A DNA stretch of 64,000 nucleotides, taken from contig CAYGOF010000001.1 in the NCBI GenBank assembly GCA_964351395.1, positions 806,001 to 870,000 of the forward strand. Direction: 5' to 3'. A program made the position numbers and the translations under genes. Source of the stretch: Imperialibacter sp964351395. GTDB taxonomy: Bacteria; Bacteroidota; Bacteroidia; Cytophagales; Cyclobacteriaceae. Below, one piece after another: positions 26,853-36,218 of this stretch (position 1 is its first letter; every line of letters begins with the position of its first letter). Under the pieces are notes generated by a model. The model was given only the letters and a program-made list of their open reading frames with translations, searched no databases and was not told the origin of the DNA.

Positions 26853-28670
26853 ATGATAAATCGTATAATAATAATAGTCTCTCTCGCGATTTTTAGTCCG
26901 GGCTTGGTGCTAAGCCAGGACAATGCTAAAATCGACTTGGCCAACGAATACCTAGGTCAGGGCGAGGTGGATAAAGCCTTGGATGTTTTTAAGGAGCTTA
27001 TAAAAGACTCCAGAAACATTCCTTTTGTACACAATAACTACCTAACACTTCTGATAAACCTCGAAGACTTCAAGGAAGCTGAAGATTATGTGGAAAAACA
27101 GATCAAGCGCGATCAAACAAATATTAATTATAAAATAGACTTAGGAACTGTCTACCTGGCAGCAGGAAAAACGGAAAAGGCAAACAGTCAATTTGAGTCT
27201 GTTATAGGAAATATTAAAGGAGACAATTATAAACTTAGGATTACTGCCCAAACTTTCATTTCAAAGCAGCTCAGGGAATACGCATTAAAGACTTATTTGG
27301 CCGGACGGCAATATGCAGGGAATCCCTATGCATATTCCATAGAGCTGGCCAATATCTATCGCTTGCTCAACAATACGGAGCAAATGATGGAAGAGTATCT
27401 CAACTTTGCCATACAGAATCCGAGCAATATCAATTATGTCCGTAATATCCTCCAAAACCTGCTCACAGAACCTGAAGAACTTGATGCATTGGAAGCATTG
27501 CTGATTCAGAAAGTTCAAAAAAACCCTAACGATGTAATTTACGGCGAGCTTCTTATTTGGACTGAGCTTCAGCAGAGAAATTTTTATGGAGCATTTACTC
27601 AGGCAAGAGCTATCGATAGAAGAGAAAAAGGACAAGGCTCAAGAGTTTTGGAAATTGGCATAATCGCTATTGACAACGCTGCTTATGAAGACGCAGAGGA
27701 TATTTTCTCCTGGATTATCCAAACATATCCGACATCTTCCAATTATGTACTTGCCAGAAGAATGCTAATCAAAGCCAGAGAAGGAAAAGTAAAAAATACT
27801 TACCCTGTCGATACCACAGCTATTCGAACATTGATTGCCGATTACGATAACCTCATCCAGGAGTCTGGTTTGAATGGTAACACACTGGAAGCTCTTCGCA
27901 GTAAGGCCTTACTTTATGCGTTTTATCTGGATCAAAAGGAAATGGCGATTTCAACCCTGAAAGACATCATCAGTTTTCCCAGAGCCCAAACACAATTGGT
28001 TTCAAACTGTAAGTTGGATCTCGGCGATATCTATCTGCTTATTGGTGAACCATGGGAGTCGACACTTCTATATTCACAGGTAGAAAAGGATAGTAAAGAA
28101 AGCGTAATTGGATACGAGGCAAAATTGAAGAACGCTAAACTTAACTATTACAATGGAGACTTTGAGTTGGCAAAAGCGCATCTTGATATTCTGAAAATGG
28201 CAACTTCCAGAGAAATTTCGAACGATGCAATGTCGTTGAGTCTTTTGATACAGGATAATACTGTAATGGATACCACAGAGAAGGCCATGAAAAAGTTTGC
28301 TGCCATAGATCTTTTACTTTTCCAAAATAAAAAAATGGAAGCCCTGCAAGGTTTCGACTCTCTTCTTTCTCAATTTCCAGGACACCGTATTACAGACGAA
28401 GTCTGGTATAAAATGGCTCAAATCAATCAGGAGTTAGCTTATCCTGACAAAGCAATTACCTTGTTGGATAAAATTTTATTAAGTTATCCAACCGATATTC
28501 TCGGCGATGATGCCTTATTTCTAAAGGCTAAAATCATAGATCGTCAACTTGAGAATAAGCAATTAGCCATGGAAACTTTTCAAGCGCTGCTTACCACCTA
28601 CCCGGGCAGCATCTACACCGCCGAAGCTCGCAAAAGATTTAGGGAACTTCGGGGAGATCTGAACCAGTAA
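26853..28670 (+). CDS. exported tetratricopeptide repeat protein
   Basis: A 605-residue protein with a signal peptide (IIIIVSLAIFSPGLVLSQ) and repeated helical TPR units, e.g. ANEYLGQGEVDKALDVFKELI, LINLEDFKEAEDYVEKQIK, LGTVYLAAGKTEKANSQFESVI and, at the C-terminus, YSQVEKDSK, KMAQINQELAYPDKAITLLDKILLSYP. TPR proteins of this kind act as periplasmic or outer-membrane scaffolds; the partner is not known. The ATG begins directly after the right-hand DnaA box, so translation start and origin are immediately adjacent. Confidence 0.8.
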   Translation: MINRIIIIVSLAIFSPGLVLSQDNAKIDLANEYLGQGEVDKALDVFKELIKDSRNIPFVHNNYLTLLINLEDFKEAEDYVEKQIKRDQTNINYKIDLGTVYLAAGKTEKANSQFESVIGNIKGDNYKLRITAQTFISKQLREYALKTYLAGRQYAGNPYAYSIELANIYRLLNNTEQMMEEYLNFAIQNPSNINYVRNILQNLLTEPEELDALEALLIQKVQKNPNDVIYGELLIWTELQQRNFYGAFTQARAIDRREKGQGSRVLEIGIIAIDNAAYEDAEDIFSWIIQTYPTSSNYVLARRMLIKAREGKVKNTYPVDTTAIRTLIADYDNLIQESGLNGNTLEALRSKALLYAFYLDQKEMAISTLKDIISFPRAQTQLVSNCKLDLGDIYLLIGEPWESTLLYSQVEKDSKESVIGYEAKLKNAKLNYYNGDFELAKAHLDILKMATSREISNDAMSLSLLIQDNTVMDTTEKAMKKFAAIDLLLFQNKKMEALQGFDSLLSQFPGHRITDEVWYKMAQINQELAYPDKAITLLDKILLSYPTDILGDDALFLKAKIIDRQLENKQLAMETFQALLTTYPGSIYTAEARKRFRELRGDLNQ

Positions 28671-28712
28671 AAAAAGTACTTATTCTCATCGAGTCATCGC
28701 AAGCAAAAATAG

Positions 28713-28743
28713 TATGCATGCATAACAAATTTTACTATATTTG
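28713..28743 (+). promoter_or_regulatory. promoter with palindromic operator upstream of marR-fadN-fadA
   Basis: TATATTTG at 28736-28743 fits the Bacteroidota -7 element TAnnTTTG. TATGCATGCATA at 28713-28724, a perfect 12-base palindrome, lies 11 bases before it, in the position of the -33 spacer, a usual place for a MarR repressor to bind. Whether the adjacent MarR protein binds here is an inference. Confidence 0.5.
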
Positions 28744-28767
28744 ATATAAGTCCTTTATCCCCACTTC

Positions 28768-29244
28768 ATGAAAAGAGAAGAAACCATTGATTATAATATC
28801 AAAGTTGCCTGGCACGGAATAGCCAGAATGTATAACCAGGCTGGGCAAAGTGACGGTATAACGACTTCTATAGGTTTTGTATTATTAAATATCGATAGTG
28901 AAGAGGGCACTCCGGCTACAAAAATAGCACCATTGATGGGTCTTGAGGCACGAAGCCTTACAAGAATGCTTAAGAGCATGGAAGAGCGAGAGTTGGTTTA
29001 TAAGATGCCTGACCCAAATGATGGAAGATCGGTTAGAATTTTTCTGACCGATAAAGGCAAGTTTCAAAAGAACTTGTCGAAACGAGTAGTGAGAGCTTTT
29101 AATGAAATGATTATTGATCAGGTAAGCTCAGAGAAACTAAAAATATTTTTCGAAGTGATTACCCAAATCAATCAAATAATTGAGGATAAACAACTGATCC
29201 ATACTTATATAAACGAAGAAAAAATTTATGAACAGAGTTATTAA
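28768..29244 (+). CDS. MarR family transcriptional regulator
   Basis: A 158-residue winged-helix protein. GTPATKIAPLMGLEARSLTRMLKSMEERELVYK is the recognition helix region and PDPNDGRSVRIFLTDKGKFQKN is the wing, both of MarR type. It is the first gene of a fatty-acid oxidation operon: its 3' end overlaps the next gene (fadN-like) by 17 bases. Probably senses an acyl-CoA or fatty acid and controls its own operon through the palindrome upstream (inference). Confidence 0.85.
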   Translation: MKREETIDYNIKVAWHGIARMYNQAGQSDGITTSIGFVLLNIDSEEGTPATKIAPLMGLEARSLTRMLKSMEERELVYKMPDPNDGRSVRIFLTDKGKFQKNLSKRVVRAFNEMIIDQVSSEKLKIFFEVITQINQIIEDKQLIHTYINEEKIYEQSY

Positions 29245-31630
29245 AAAAGTGGCCATCCTCGGCTCCGGAGTGATGGGTTCCAGGATTGCATGCCACTTTG
29301 CGAACATTGGTGTTCAAGTTTTGCTTTTAGACATTGTTCCCAGGGAATTAACAGATGATGAGCAAAAAAAGGGCCTTACCCTGGACCACCCACTAGTCCG
29401 CAATAGAATAGTGAACACTGCCCTTCAAACCGCTATTTTCTCAAAACCAGCGCCACTATTTGATAAAAAGAAAGCAGACCTTGTAAAAACAGGAAACTTC
29501 GATGACGACATGAAATCAATTGCAGAATGCGATTGGGTGATGGAAGTAGTGGTTGAAAACCTGGACATTAAAAAGAAAGTCTACGATCAGGTAGAGAAAT
29601 ACCGCAAAGCTGGAACGCTGGTTACATCTAACACATCAGGCATTCCCATACATCTAATGGCAGATGGCAGGTCGGAAGATTTCAAAAAACATTTTGCGGG
29701 AACCCACTTCTTCAACCCGCCTCGCTATTTGAGGTTATTGGAAATAATCCCAACACCTACAACAGATCAGAAAGTAGTTGACTTTCTAATGCACTATGGT
29801 GATCTGTATCTTGGGAAGGAAACTGTTCTTTGTAAAGATACTCCGGCGTTCATAGCAAATCGAATTGGCGTTTACTCGCTCATGTCGGGCATGCATGTTG
29901 TAGAAAAAATGGGACTAACTGTTGGTGAAGTTGACCGCATGACAGGCCCCATCATAGGTCGGGCAAAATCAGCTACCTTCCGAACAATGGATGTGGTTGG
30001 TTTGGACACTACTGTAAATGTGTCGCGAAACTTGCTTGCTGGCCTACCAAAAGATGAATCGAAAGACACTTTCAAGCTTCCTAAAATTGTAGAAGAGCTT
30101 TACGATAGAAAGTGGTGGGGAGACAAGACCAAACAGGGCTTTTTCAAAAAGACGGTTAATGAAAAGGGAGAGAAGGAAATTCTCGAATTAAATCTCAAAA
30201 CATTTGAATACGGTGCCAGAACTAAAGCATCATTCAAGTCTTTGGACGATGTAAAGGATATAGATAATGTAAAGGAACGCCTGCCAAAACTTATCAATGC
30301 GTCTGACAAAGCTGGTGAGTTTTATAGAGCCACATTCTTTGATGTATTCCGCTACTGTTCGATGAGAATACCTGAAATAGCAGACGAGCTTTACAAAATT
30401 GATCAGGCAGTTTGTGCTGGTTTCGCATGGGAAATTGGACCGTTTGAAACCTGGGATTTGGTGGGACTAAAAGCCACTACTGAAAGAATGAAAGAAGCGG
30501 GACTAGATGTTGCTCCATGGATACACGAAATGATTGCAGCAGGCCATGGTTCTTTCTACAAATTTGAAAAGGGAAGGAAGCTTTTTTACGATATCCCATC
30601 TAAGAGCTACAAACCTATTCCAGGTAAAGAAGGACTAATCATTCTGGATGCTTTCAAAGAAAACAATACGGTTTGGTCAAACGCAGGAGCTACTTTGTAT
30701 GACATTGGTGATGGCGTACTCAATTTGGAATTTCATACTAAAATGAACTCCCTTGGGCAGGAAGTAATTGAGGGTATCAACCTTGCCATTGCTAAAGCCG
30801 AAGAAAATTATCGAGGCTTGGTGATTGGTAGTGAAGGAGCTAATTTTTCGGCTGGAGCAAATCTTGCCATGCTTTTTATGTATGCCTCCGATCAAGAGTT
30901 TGATGAGATTGATCTCATGATTCGTCAGTTTCAAACTACTATGATGAGAGCTCGCTTTTCGTCTGTTCCTGTGATTTCTGCTCCCTCTGGCATGGCCCTG
31001 GGAGGTGGATGCGAGCTATCGATGCATTGCGATGCCATTCAAGCGCATGCCGAAACCTATATTGGTCTTGTAGAATTCGGCGTTGGCTTAATCCCTGCGG
31101 GTGGAGGAACCAAGGAGATGACATTAAGAGCAAGTGATTCTTATGCTCCTGGAGATCCGGAACTAAACCATTTGCAAGAATATTTCATGACGATTGCTAC
31201 GGCAAAGGTGGCTACTTCAGCACATGAGGGTAAAGAATTAGGTTATATTAAACCTTCAGATGAAATTACCCATAACAGGGCGCGACTTTTGGCGGATGCC
31301 AAATTGAGGGCTATCGAACTTGCAGATGCCGGTTACACCCAGCCGCTAGAAAGAAAAAACATCAAAGTTCACGGAAAGTCTTCACTTGCCCTTTTTGAAG
31401 CGGGTATCACTGGCATGCTTTATGGAAGATATATCTCTGAGCACGACGCGCTTATAGCGAGAAAACTGGGTTATATCATGAGTGGAGGTGACCTTTCTTC
31501 TCCTACAGAAGTCTCGGAGCAATACCTCCTTGATCTTGAAAGAGAAGCATTTTTGAGTTTGACTGGTGAGCCGAAAACTGTAGAAAGAATTCACAGTATT
31601 TTGTTCAAAGGAAAGCCCTTGAGAAACTAA
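29228..31630 (+). CDS. fadN: 3-hydroxyacyl-CoA dehydrogenase/enoyl-CoA hydratase, FadN-type
   Basis: An 800-residue multifunctional beta-oxidation protein. The 3-hydroxyacyl-CoA dehydrogenase half comes first (LGSGVMGSRIACHF Rossmann loop near residue 10-25; NTSGIPIHLMADG, HFAGTHFFNPPRYLRLLEIIPTP), the enoyl-CoA hydratase half last (NFSAGANLAMLFM about 550-575; MALGGGCELSMHCDAIQAHA about 590-610; LVEFGVGLIPAGGGTKEM). This HAD-then-ECH order is the Bacillus FadN arrangement, opposite to E. coli FadB. It catalyses hydration of enoyl-CoA and NAD-dependent oxidation of 3-hydroxyacyl-CoA. Partner thiolase follows immediately. Confidence 0.92.
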   Translation: MNRVIKKVAILGSGVMGSRIACHFANIGVQVLLLDIVPRELTDDEQKKGLTLDHPLVRNRIVNTALQTAIFSKPAPLFDKKKADLVKTGNFDDDMKSIAECDWVMEVVVENLDIKKKVYDQVEKYRKAGTLVTSNTSGIPIHLMADGRSEDFKKHFAGTHFFNPPRYLRLLEIIPTPTTDQKVVDFLMHYGDLYLGKETVLCKDTPAFIANRIGVYSLMSGMHVVEKMGLTVGEVDRMTGPIIGRAKSATFRTMDVVGLDTTVNVSRNLLAGLPKDESKDTFKLPKIVEELYDRKWWGDKTKQGFFKKTVNEKGEKEILELNLKTFEYGARTKASFKSLDDVKDIDNVKERLPKLINASDKAGEFYRATFFDVFRYCSMRIPEIADELYKIDQAVCAGFAWEIGPFETWDLVGLKATTERMKEAGLDVAPWIHEMIAAGHGSFYKFEKGRKLFYDIPSKSYKPIPGKEGLIILDAFKENNTVWSNAGATLYDIGDGVLNLEFHTKMNSLGQEVIEGINLAIAKAEENYRGLVIGSEGANFSAGANLAMLFMYASDQEFDEIDLMIRQFQTTMMRARFSSVPVISAPSGMALGGGCELSMHCDAIQAHAETYIGLVEFGVGLIPAGGGTKEMTLRASDSYAPGDPELNHLQEYFMTIATAKVATSAHEGKELGYIKPSDEITHNRARLLADAKLRAIELADAGYTQPLERKNIKVHGKSSLALFEAGITGMLYGRYISEHDALIARKLGYIMSGGDLSSPTEVSEQYLLDLEREAFLSLTGEPKTVERIHSILFKGKPLRN

Positions 31631-31659
31631 GATTTGTTAACCCAATAAAGAACACAATT

Positions 31660-32835
31660 ATGAATGCATATATAGTAGCTGGTTATAGAACTGCTGTTGG
31701 GAAATCTAAAAGAGGCGGTTTTCGCTTTACCCGCCCCGATGATTTAGCCGCCGATGTGATCAAACATCTGGTAGCTTCTGTTCCAGGCTTTGATGCGAAG
31801 AGAGTTGACGACCTCATTGTGGGAAACGCCGTTCCGGAAGCCGAGCAGGGAATGCAAATGGGGCGAATGATATCTCTTTTGGCGCTTCCATTAGAAGTGC
31901 CTGGAATGATAGTAAACAGGTATTGTGGATCAGGTCTTGAAGCAATCAGTATTGCAGCTGCCCGAATACATGCAGGTACAGCTGAGTGTATTATTGCTGG
32001 AGGAACCGAATCGATGTCGATGGTGCCTATGATGGGATACAAAACAGCCCTTAACTGGAAAATTGCACAAGAAAACCCGGATTACTACATCAGTATGGGC
32101 CTTACAGCCGAAGAGGTATCTAAGGATTATAGCATCAGCAGGGAAGAAGCCGATGAGTTTTCTTTCCAGTCCCACCAAAAAGCCATTAGGGCAATTAACG
32201 AAGGAAAATTCAAGGATGAAATAGTACCAGTTACAGTCCATGAAACTTATGTAGACAAAGACGGGAAGAAAAAATCTCGTGATTTTGTAGTTGACACTGA
32301 CGAGGGCCCAAGGGCAGATACAAGCGTAGAGGCACTTGCCAGGTTGAAGCCTGTTTTTAGAATGGGTGGAAAGGTAACAGCTGGTAACTCTTCGCAAACA
32401 TCTGACGGGGCTGCTTTTGTGATGGTGATGTCAGAAAAAATGGTTCAGGAATATAACTTGAAGCCAATCGCCAGGATGTTGGCTTATACCGCAGCGGGTG
32501 TCGAACCGAGAATCATGGGGATCGGTCCGGTTGCTGCTGTACCAAAAGCATTGAAACAAGCTGGCTTGAAAATGGGAGATATCGACTTAATTGAATTGAA
32601 TGAAGCATTTGCAGCTCAATCTTTGGCCGTGGCTAAAGCGCTAGATTTTGATATGGCTAAACTCAATGTCAATGGAGGAGCTGTCGCTCTCGGCCATCCA
32701 CTTGGTTGTACTGGGGCTAAGCTTTCAGTTCAGATATTCAATGAATTAAGACGACAAAAGAAGAAGTATGGCATGGTAACAGCCTGTGTAGGAGGGGGCC
32801 AGGGCGTAGCTGGTATTTTCGAGCTTTTGAATTGA
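31660..32835 (+). CDS. fadA: acetyl-CoA acyltransferase (thiolase), FadA
   Basis: A 391-residue thiolase of normal length. Catalytic Cys89 lies in NRYCGSGLEAI; the second half carries IELNEAFAAQS, NGGAVALGHPLGCTGAK and the C-terminal VTACVGGGQGVAGIF with the second cysteine. It cleaves 3-ketoacyl-CoA to acetyl-CoA and a shortened acyl-CoA. 29 bases after fadN, so the three genes marR, fadN, fadA form one operon, followed by a terminator. Confidence 0.93.
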   Translation: MNAYIVAGYRTAVGKSKRGGFRFTRPDDLAADVIKHLVASVPGFDAKRVDDLIVGNAVPEAEQGMQMGRMISLLALPLEVPGMIVNRYCGSGLEAISIAAARIHAGTAECIIAGGTESMSMVPMMGYKTALNWKIAQENPDYYISMGLTAEEVSKDYSISREEADEFSFQSHQKAIRAINEGKFKDEIVPVTVHETYVDKDGKKKSRDFVVDTDEGPRADTSVEALARLKPVFRMGGKVTAGNSSQTSDGAAFVMVMSEKMVQEYNLKPIARMLAYTAAGVEPRIMGIGPVAAVPKALKQAGLKMGDIDLIELNEAFAAQSLAVAKALDFDMAKLNVNGGAVALGHPLGCTGAKLSVQIFNELRRQKKKYGMVTACVGGGQGVAGIFELLN

Positions 32836-32859
32836 AATTTTTCAACGGCTCGAAAACTG

Positions 32860-32888
32860 AAAAGCAATGGATTCAACCATTGCTTTTT
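32860..32888 (+). terminator. intrinsic terminator of the fad operon
   Basis: AAAAGCAATGG at 32860-32870 pairs with CCATTGCTTTT at 32877-32887 around ATTCAA, and a run of T follows (TTTTTTTT from 32883). It starts 24 bases after the fadA stop codon. Confidence 0.88.
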
Positions 32889-32952
32889 TTGATTTTCTTC
32901 ACACAATATGCCTACACAAGGGCTCACGGAATTTCCTTTGACTAAATCGATC

Positions 32953-32960
32953 TATATTTG
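32953..32960 (+). promoter_or_regulatory. -7 promoter element upstream of the PAS kinase
   Basis: TATATTTG, a perfect TAnnTTTG -7 element, lies 26 bases before the ATG at 32987. A clear -33 TTTG at the right distance is not seen (a TTTG at 32937-32940 is too close), so it is only a candidate. Confidence 0.4.
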
Positions 32961-32986
32961 TAAATCATCTGATAAAACATCTTTTA

Positions 32987-34645
32987 ATGCTGAAATACTC
33001 GAGCAGTGAATCGGAGGCAAGGCTAAGCGCTATTTTTGATCATGCAATTGATGGGATCATTACCATCGATGAAAAGGGTATTGTAGAATCAATGAACCCT
33101 GCTGCCGCAGCCTTATTTGGCTATAAGCCAAACGAGGTTTTGGGTCAAAACGTCAAGATGTTAATGCCTGAGCCAGACCAATCCAGGCACGACCAGTATC
33201 TTGAGAATTACCACTCAACCGGTGTAAAAAAAATAATTGGAATTGGCCGCGAAGTAATCGGGCGAAAAAAAAATGGGCAAGAATTTCCCCTGTTTCTCAG
33301 TATTACCGAAACAAAATTTGAGGGAAGGCAAATATTCACTGGCATTATTCATGATATCTCCGAGCTGAAGCGTTCGCAAGAAAAACTAAAGAAGTATGCA
33401 GCCGACCTGGAGGAAAGCAATCAAAAGCTAGAGCGAAGGGTGATTGAAAGAACGAGAGATCTTGCCCGAGCCAACGAAGGTCTTTCGTACTCCAACGAGT
33501 CGTTGAGAAAAGAAATAGAGGAAAGAAGGCATGCGGAAAAAGCGCTGAGGGAAAGCCAAAAGCTATATGGGGCAATAGCAAAAAATTTTCCAGAGGGTTT
33601 TTTATGTGTCCTTAACCGGGAGTTGAAGTTTCTGCTTATCGATGGTAAGGAGGAAGAGCCTGCTATGGGAGACAAAGCACAATGGATAGGTTCGTATGCT
33701 ACATCGATGATCTTCTTTGACAAAAAAGAAAAGTTTACCAATGGACTTAGAAGCGTTTTAGACGGAAAATCTTTTGATATAGAACTCGAAGTCGCTGAGA
33801 CTAAGCGAGTATACCAAATGAACGCTGTTCCCTTGTATGACGATGAGGAAAATGTTGTAAATATTCTGATTGTTTGCCGCAATATTACGGAGAGAAAAAA
33901 AGCTGAGAAAAAAGTGCTAAAAGCACTAAACAAGGAAAAAGAGCTTAATGAACTAAAAAGTCGCTTTGTTACTACCGCCTCCCACGAGTTTCGAACGCCA
34001 CTCAGCACCATCCTTTCTTCTGCATCACTTATTGGTAAATATATTACCGATTCGGTGCATCAGGACAAAATAGACAAGCACGTAAATAGAATTAAGTCTT
34101 CTGTCAATAATCTTACCTATATACTCAACGATTTTCTATCTTTGGGTAAGCTCGAAGAGGGAAAAACAACTTTTAACCCTTCGACTTTTACAATTGCTGA
34201 AACAATCGACGAGGTAATTTCACAGCTTCAACCTACCTTGAAAGACGGTCAGCAGATACTTGTCAATAAAGGAAAAGATCTCCCAATTGAGGTGATCGCT
34301 GATGAGCAAATGATAAAAAATGTGCTCATTAACTTGATCAATAATGCTTCCAAGTATTCTGCAGAAAGAAAGAGTATCCACCTAAGTATTGCATATGAAA
34401 ATATGCAACTTAACTTGACTGTTAAGGACGAAGGGATTGGCATTCCTGCAGGGGATCAGGAACACCTATTCGATCGGTTTTTCAGGGCCAATAATGCCAT
34501 AAATATTCAGGGCACTGGCCTTGGCTTAAACATCGTCAAAAAATATGTTGAATTAATGAAGGGACATATAGAATTTAGCAGTCAAGAAAATAAAGGCACT
34601 GAATTCAAACTCTCTCTACCGATAACACTACCCAACCATGACTAA
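32987..34645 (+). CDS. FixL-like PAS sensor histidine kinase
   Basis: A 552-residue cytoplasmic kinase with no membrane segment. The first PAS domain (about 10-130) is very like the FixL heme PAS: RHDQYLENYHSTG, IIGIGREVIGRKKNGQEFPLFLSI. By alignment to FixL the heme ligand His is His68 and the Arg that senses oxygen is Arg88; FixL Arg206 is Asn74 and His214 is Lys82. A coiled coil (130-190) and a second PAS-like region (about 190-300) lead to the H box ASHEFRTPLSTI, N box LINLINNASKYS, and G boxes DEGIGIP and GTGLGLNIV. It overlaps the response regulator by 8 bases. Heme binding is plausible, not proven. Confidence 0.85.
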   Translation: MLKYSSSESEARLSAIFDHAIDGIITIDEKGIVESMNPAAAALFGYKPNEVLGQNVKMLMPEPDQSRHDQYLENYHSTGVKKIIGIGREVIGRKKNGQEFPLFLSITETKFEGRQIFTGIIHDISELKRSQEKLKKYAADLEESNQKLERRVIERTRDLARANEGLSYSNESLRKEIEERRHAEKALRESQKLYGAIAKNFPEGFLCVLNRELKFLLIDGKEEEPAMGDKAQWIGSYATSMIFFDKKEKFTNGLRSVLDGKSFDIELEVAETKRVYQMNAVPLYDDEENVVNILIVCRNITERKKAEKKVLKALNKEKELNELKSRFVTTASHEFRTPLSTILSSASLIGKYITDSVHQDKIDKHVNRIKSSVNNLTYILNDFLSLGKLEEGKTTFNPSTFTIAETIDEVISQLQPTLKDGQQILVNKGKDLPIEVIADEQMIKNVLINLINNASKYSAERKSIHLSIAYENMQLNLTVKDEGIGIPAGDQEHLFDRFFRANNAINIQGTGLGLNIVKKYVELMKGHIEFSSQENKGTEFKLSLPITLPNHD

Positions 34646-35699
34646 GATATTGCTGATTGAAGACAACCTGGAAATGCGGGAGAATACTGCTGAAATTCTA
34701 GAGCTTTCAAATTACGAGGTCATTGTTGCTGCAAACGGCAAAGAAGGCATCGAGTTGGCAAAAAAGGAATTACCAAACCTGATCATCTGTGATATCATGA
34801 TGCCTGAATTAGATGGGTATGGTGTGCTACGGGTATTGGGAAAGTTGCCAGAAACAGCAGGGATTCCTTTTATTTTTCTAACGGCTAAATCGGAAAAAGA
34901 AGATTTCAGAAAAGGTATGAGTATGGGGGCTGATGACTACTTGACGAAGCCTTTTGATGACGTGGAACTGCTTGATATCATAGAGCTTCGCTTGCGAAAA
35001 AGCCAAATCGCCCGAAAAGAATATGCGAATGATGTTGACGGGTTGTCCGATTTCCTGAATGATGCTAAAGCTCTCAATGAGCTTAGTCACCTCTCAGCAG
35101 ACAGAACAATTCGAAAGTTCAAAAAGAAGGAGATCATTTTTTACGAAGGTAATTTGCCACACGGCCTTTTCTTCGTCAATAGTGGGAAGGCAAAAACATA
35201 CAAGACCAACGAAGACGGCAAAGAATACATCACTGGATTATTTAAAGAGGGTGATTTTATCGGTTACATAGATCTACTTCAAAACAATAACTATACTGAG
35301 TCGGCCATGGCCATGGAAGACTCTGAGATTTGTCTTATACCAAAGCAAGATTTTTACAAACTTCTCAATAGCAATAGAGACGTATCAATACGCTTCATTA
35401 AAATGATTTCCAACAACCTGATTGAGATGGAGGAGAGAATTTTGAAGCTTGCCTATAATTCCGTAAGGAAAAGAGTAGCTGAGGCATTGGTGATGTTGGA
35501 AGATAAATTTAAAGCAGAAAATGCTGGTGAGGAGTTCAATATGAATATCCCGAGGGAAGACCTCGCTAATATAGTGGGGACAGCACCGGAATCAGTGATA
35601 CGAACACTTTCAGACTTCAAAGATGAAAAGCTCATTGAAATCAAAGGAAGTAACATTAAAATCATTAACTCAGCGGGTCTGAGGAAAATGCGGAACTAG
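34638..35699 (+). CDS. response regulator: receiver fused to CRP/FNR-type DNA-binding domain
   Basis: A 353-residue protein. Receiver domain 1-125 with acidic pocket, phosphoacceptor Asp52 in CDIMMPELDG and Lys in LTKPFDD; then a cNMP-binding/CRP jelly-roll (about 150-260; GLFFVNSGKAKTYKTNEDGKEYITGLFKEGDFIGYIDL, no FNR-type cysteine set seen) and a CRP-type winged helix (about 290-345; PREDLANIVGTAPESVIRTLSDFKDEKLIEIKG). Combined with the FixL-like kinase this mimics FixL, FixJ and FixK with the last two fused. Gene start overlaps the kinase stop, so they are translationally coupled. Targets unknown. Confidence 0.88.
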   Translation: MTKILLIEDNLEMRENTAEILELSNYEVIVAANGKEGIELAKKELPNLIICDIMMPELDGYGVLRVLGKLPETAGIPFIFLTAKSEKEDFRKGMSMGADDYLTKPFDDVELLDIIELRLRKSQIARKEYANDVDGLSDFLNDAKALNELSHLSADRTIRKFKKKEIIFYEGNLPHGLFFVNSGKAKTYKTNEDGKEYITGLFKEGDFIGYIDLLQNNNYTESAMAMEDSEICLIPKQDFYKLLNSNRDVSIRFIKMISNNLIEMEERILKLAYNSVRKRVAEALVMLEDKFKAENAGEEFNMNIPREDLANIVGTAPESVIRTLSDFKDEKLIEIKGSNIKIINSAGLRKMRN

Positions 35700-35721
35700 C
35701 CTAATTCTAATTTGGCAGAAA

Positions 35722-36093
35722 TTAACGAAGGTCTTTTCCAAAAGGAGTTAAAGCAAGTGAAGCTAATTTCATATGCTGGTTGGCAAACGGAATTCCTACA
35801 ATAGTGATGAACGTCAGCAGGCCAAATACCAGATGAGTTACGGCTACACAAAGTCCTCCCGTGACTAGCCAGACCACATTCATAATAACGGAAAGACAGC
35901 CGGAGCTACTGTCGGTGGTGACGACTTTTTGGCCAAACGGACTAAGGGCAAGTACCCCAATTTTAAAGCACTGAAAACCGAAAGGTATACCTACGACGGT
36001 CAGACACAGTGCTACGCCACCAATGACATACCCGAAAAAAAGGAAGATGCCTCCTCCAAAAATGATCCACAGCAAGTTTCCGATGATATTCAT
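35722..36093 (-). CDS. YccF domain membrane protein
   Basis: A 123-residue inner-membrane protein with a duplicated hydrophobic unit: FFGYVIGGVALCLTVVGIPFG near the start and VTHLVFGLLTFITIVGIPFAN later, each with the VVGIPF/IVGIPF signature of the YccF family. Function unknown. Single gene, convergent with the response regulator 22 bases away. Confidence 0.82.
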   Translation of the reverse strand: MNIIGNLLWIIFGGGIFLFFGYVIGGVALCLTVVGIPFGFQCFKIGVLALSPFGQKVVTTDSSSGCLSVIMNVVWLVTGGLCVAVTHLVFGLLTFITIVGIPFANQHMKLASLALTPFGKDLR

Positions 36094-36162
36094 AAAGGCT
36101 TGATTACTCGTTTAAACGAGCTATTCTGATTTCAGTTGCCTTCGGTACTTTGCCGGCTACGC

Positions 36163-36196
36163 AATAAAAAAACCCAGAGCAATGCCCCGGGTTTCT
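36163..36196 (-). terminator. intrinsic terminator after ridA, minus strand
   Basis: AAACCC at 36170-36175 pairs with GGGTTT at 36189-36194; reading the minus strand, the hairpin is followed by a T run (complement of AATAAAAAAA). It lies just past the RidA-like gene stop. Confidence 0.65.
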
Positions 36197-36218
36197 GCTT
36201 TCTTAATAGTATCAATCT

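Noticed and set aside
33421..34011. Minus-strand reading frame of 196 codons inside the PAS kinase
   Set aside because: Serine/phenylalanine-rich antisense frame caused by the charged coiled coil and H-box region of the kinase; no start signal or motif.
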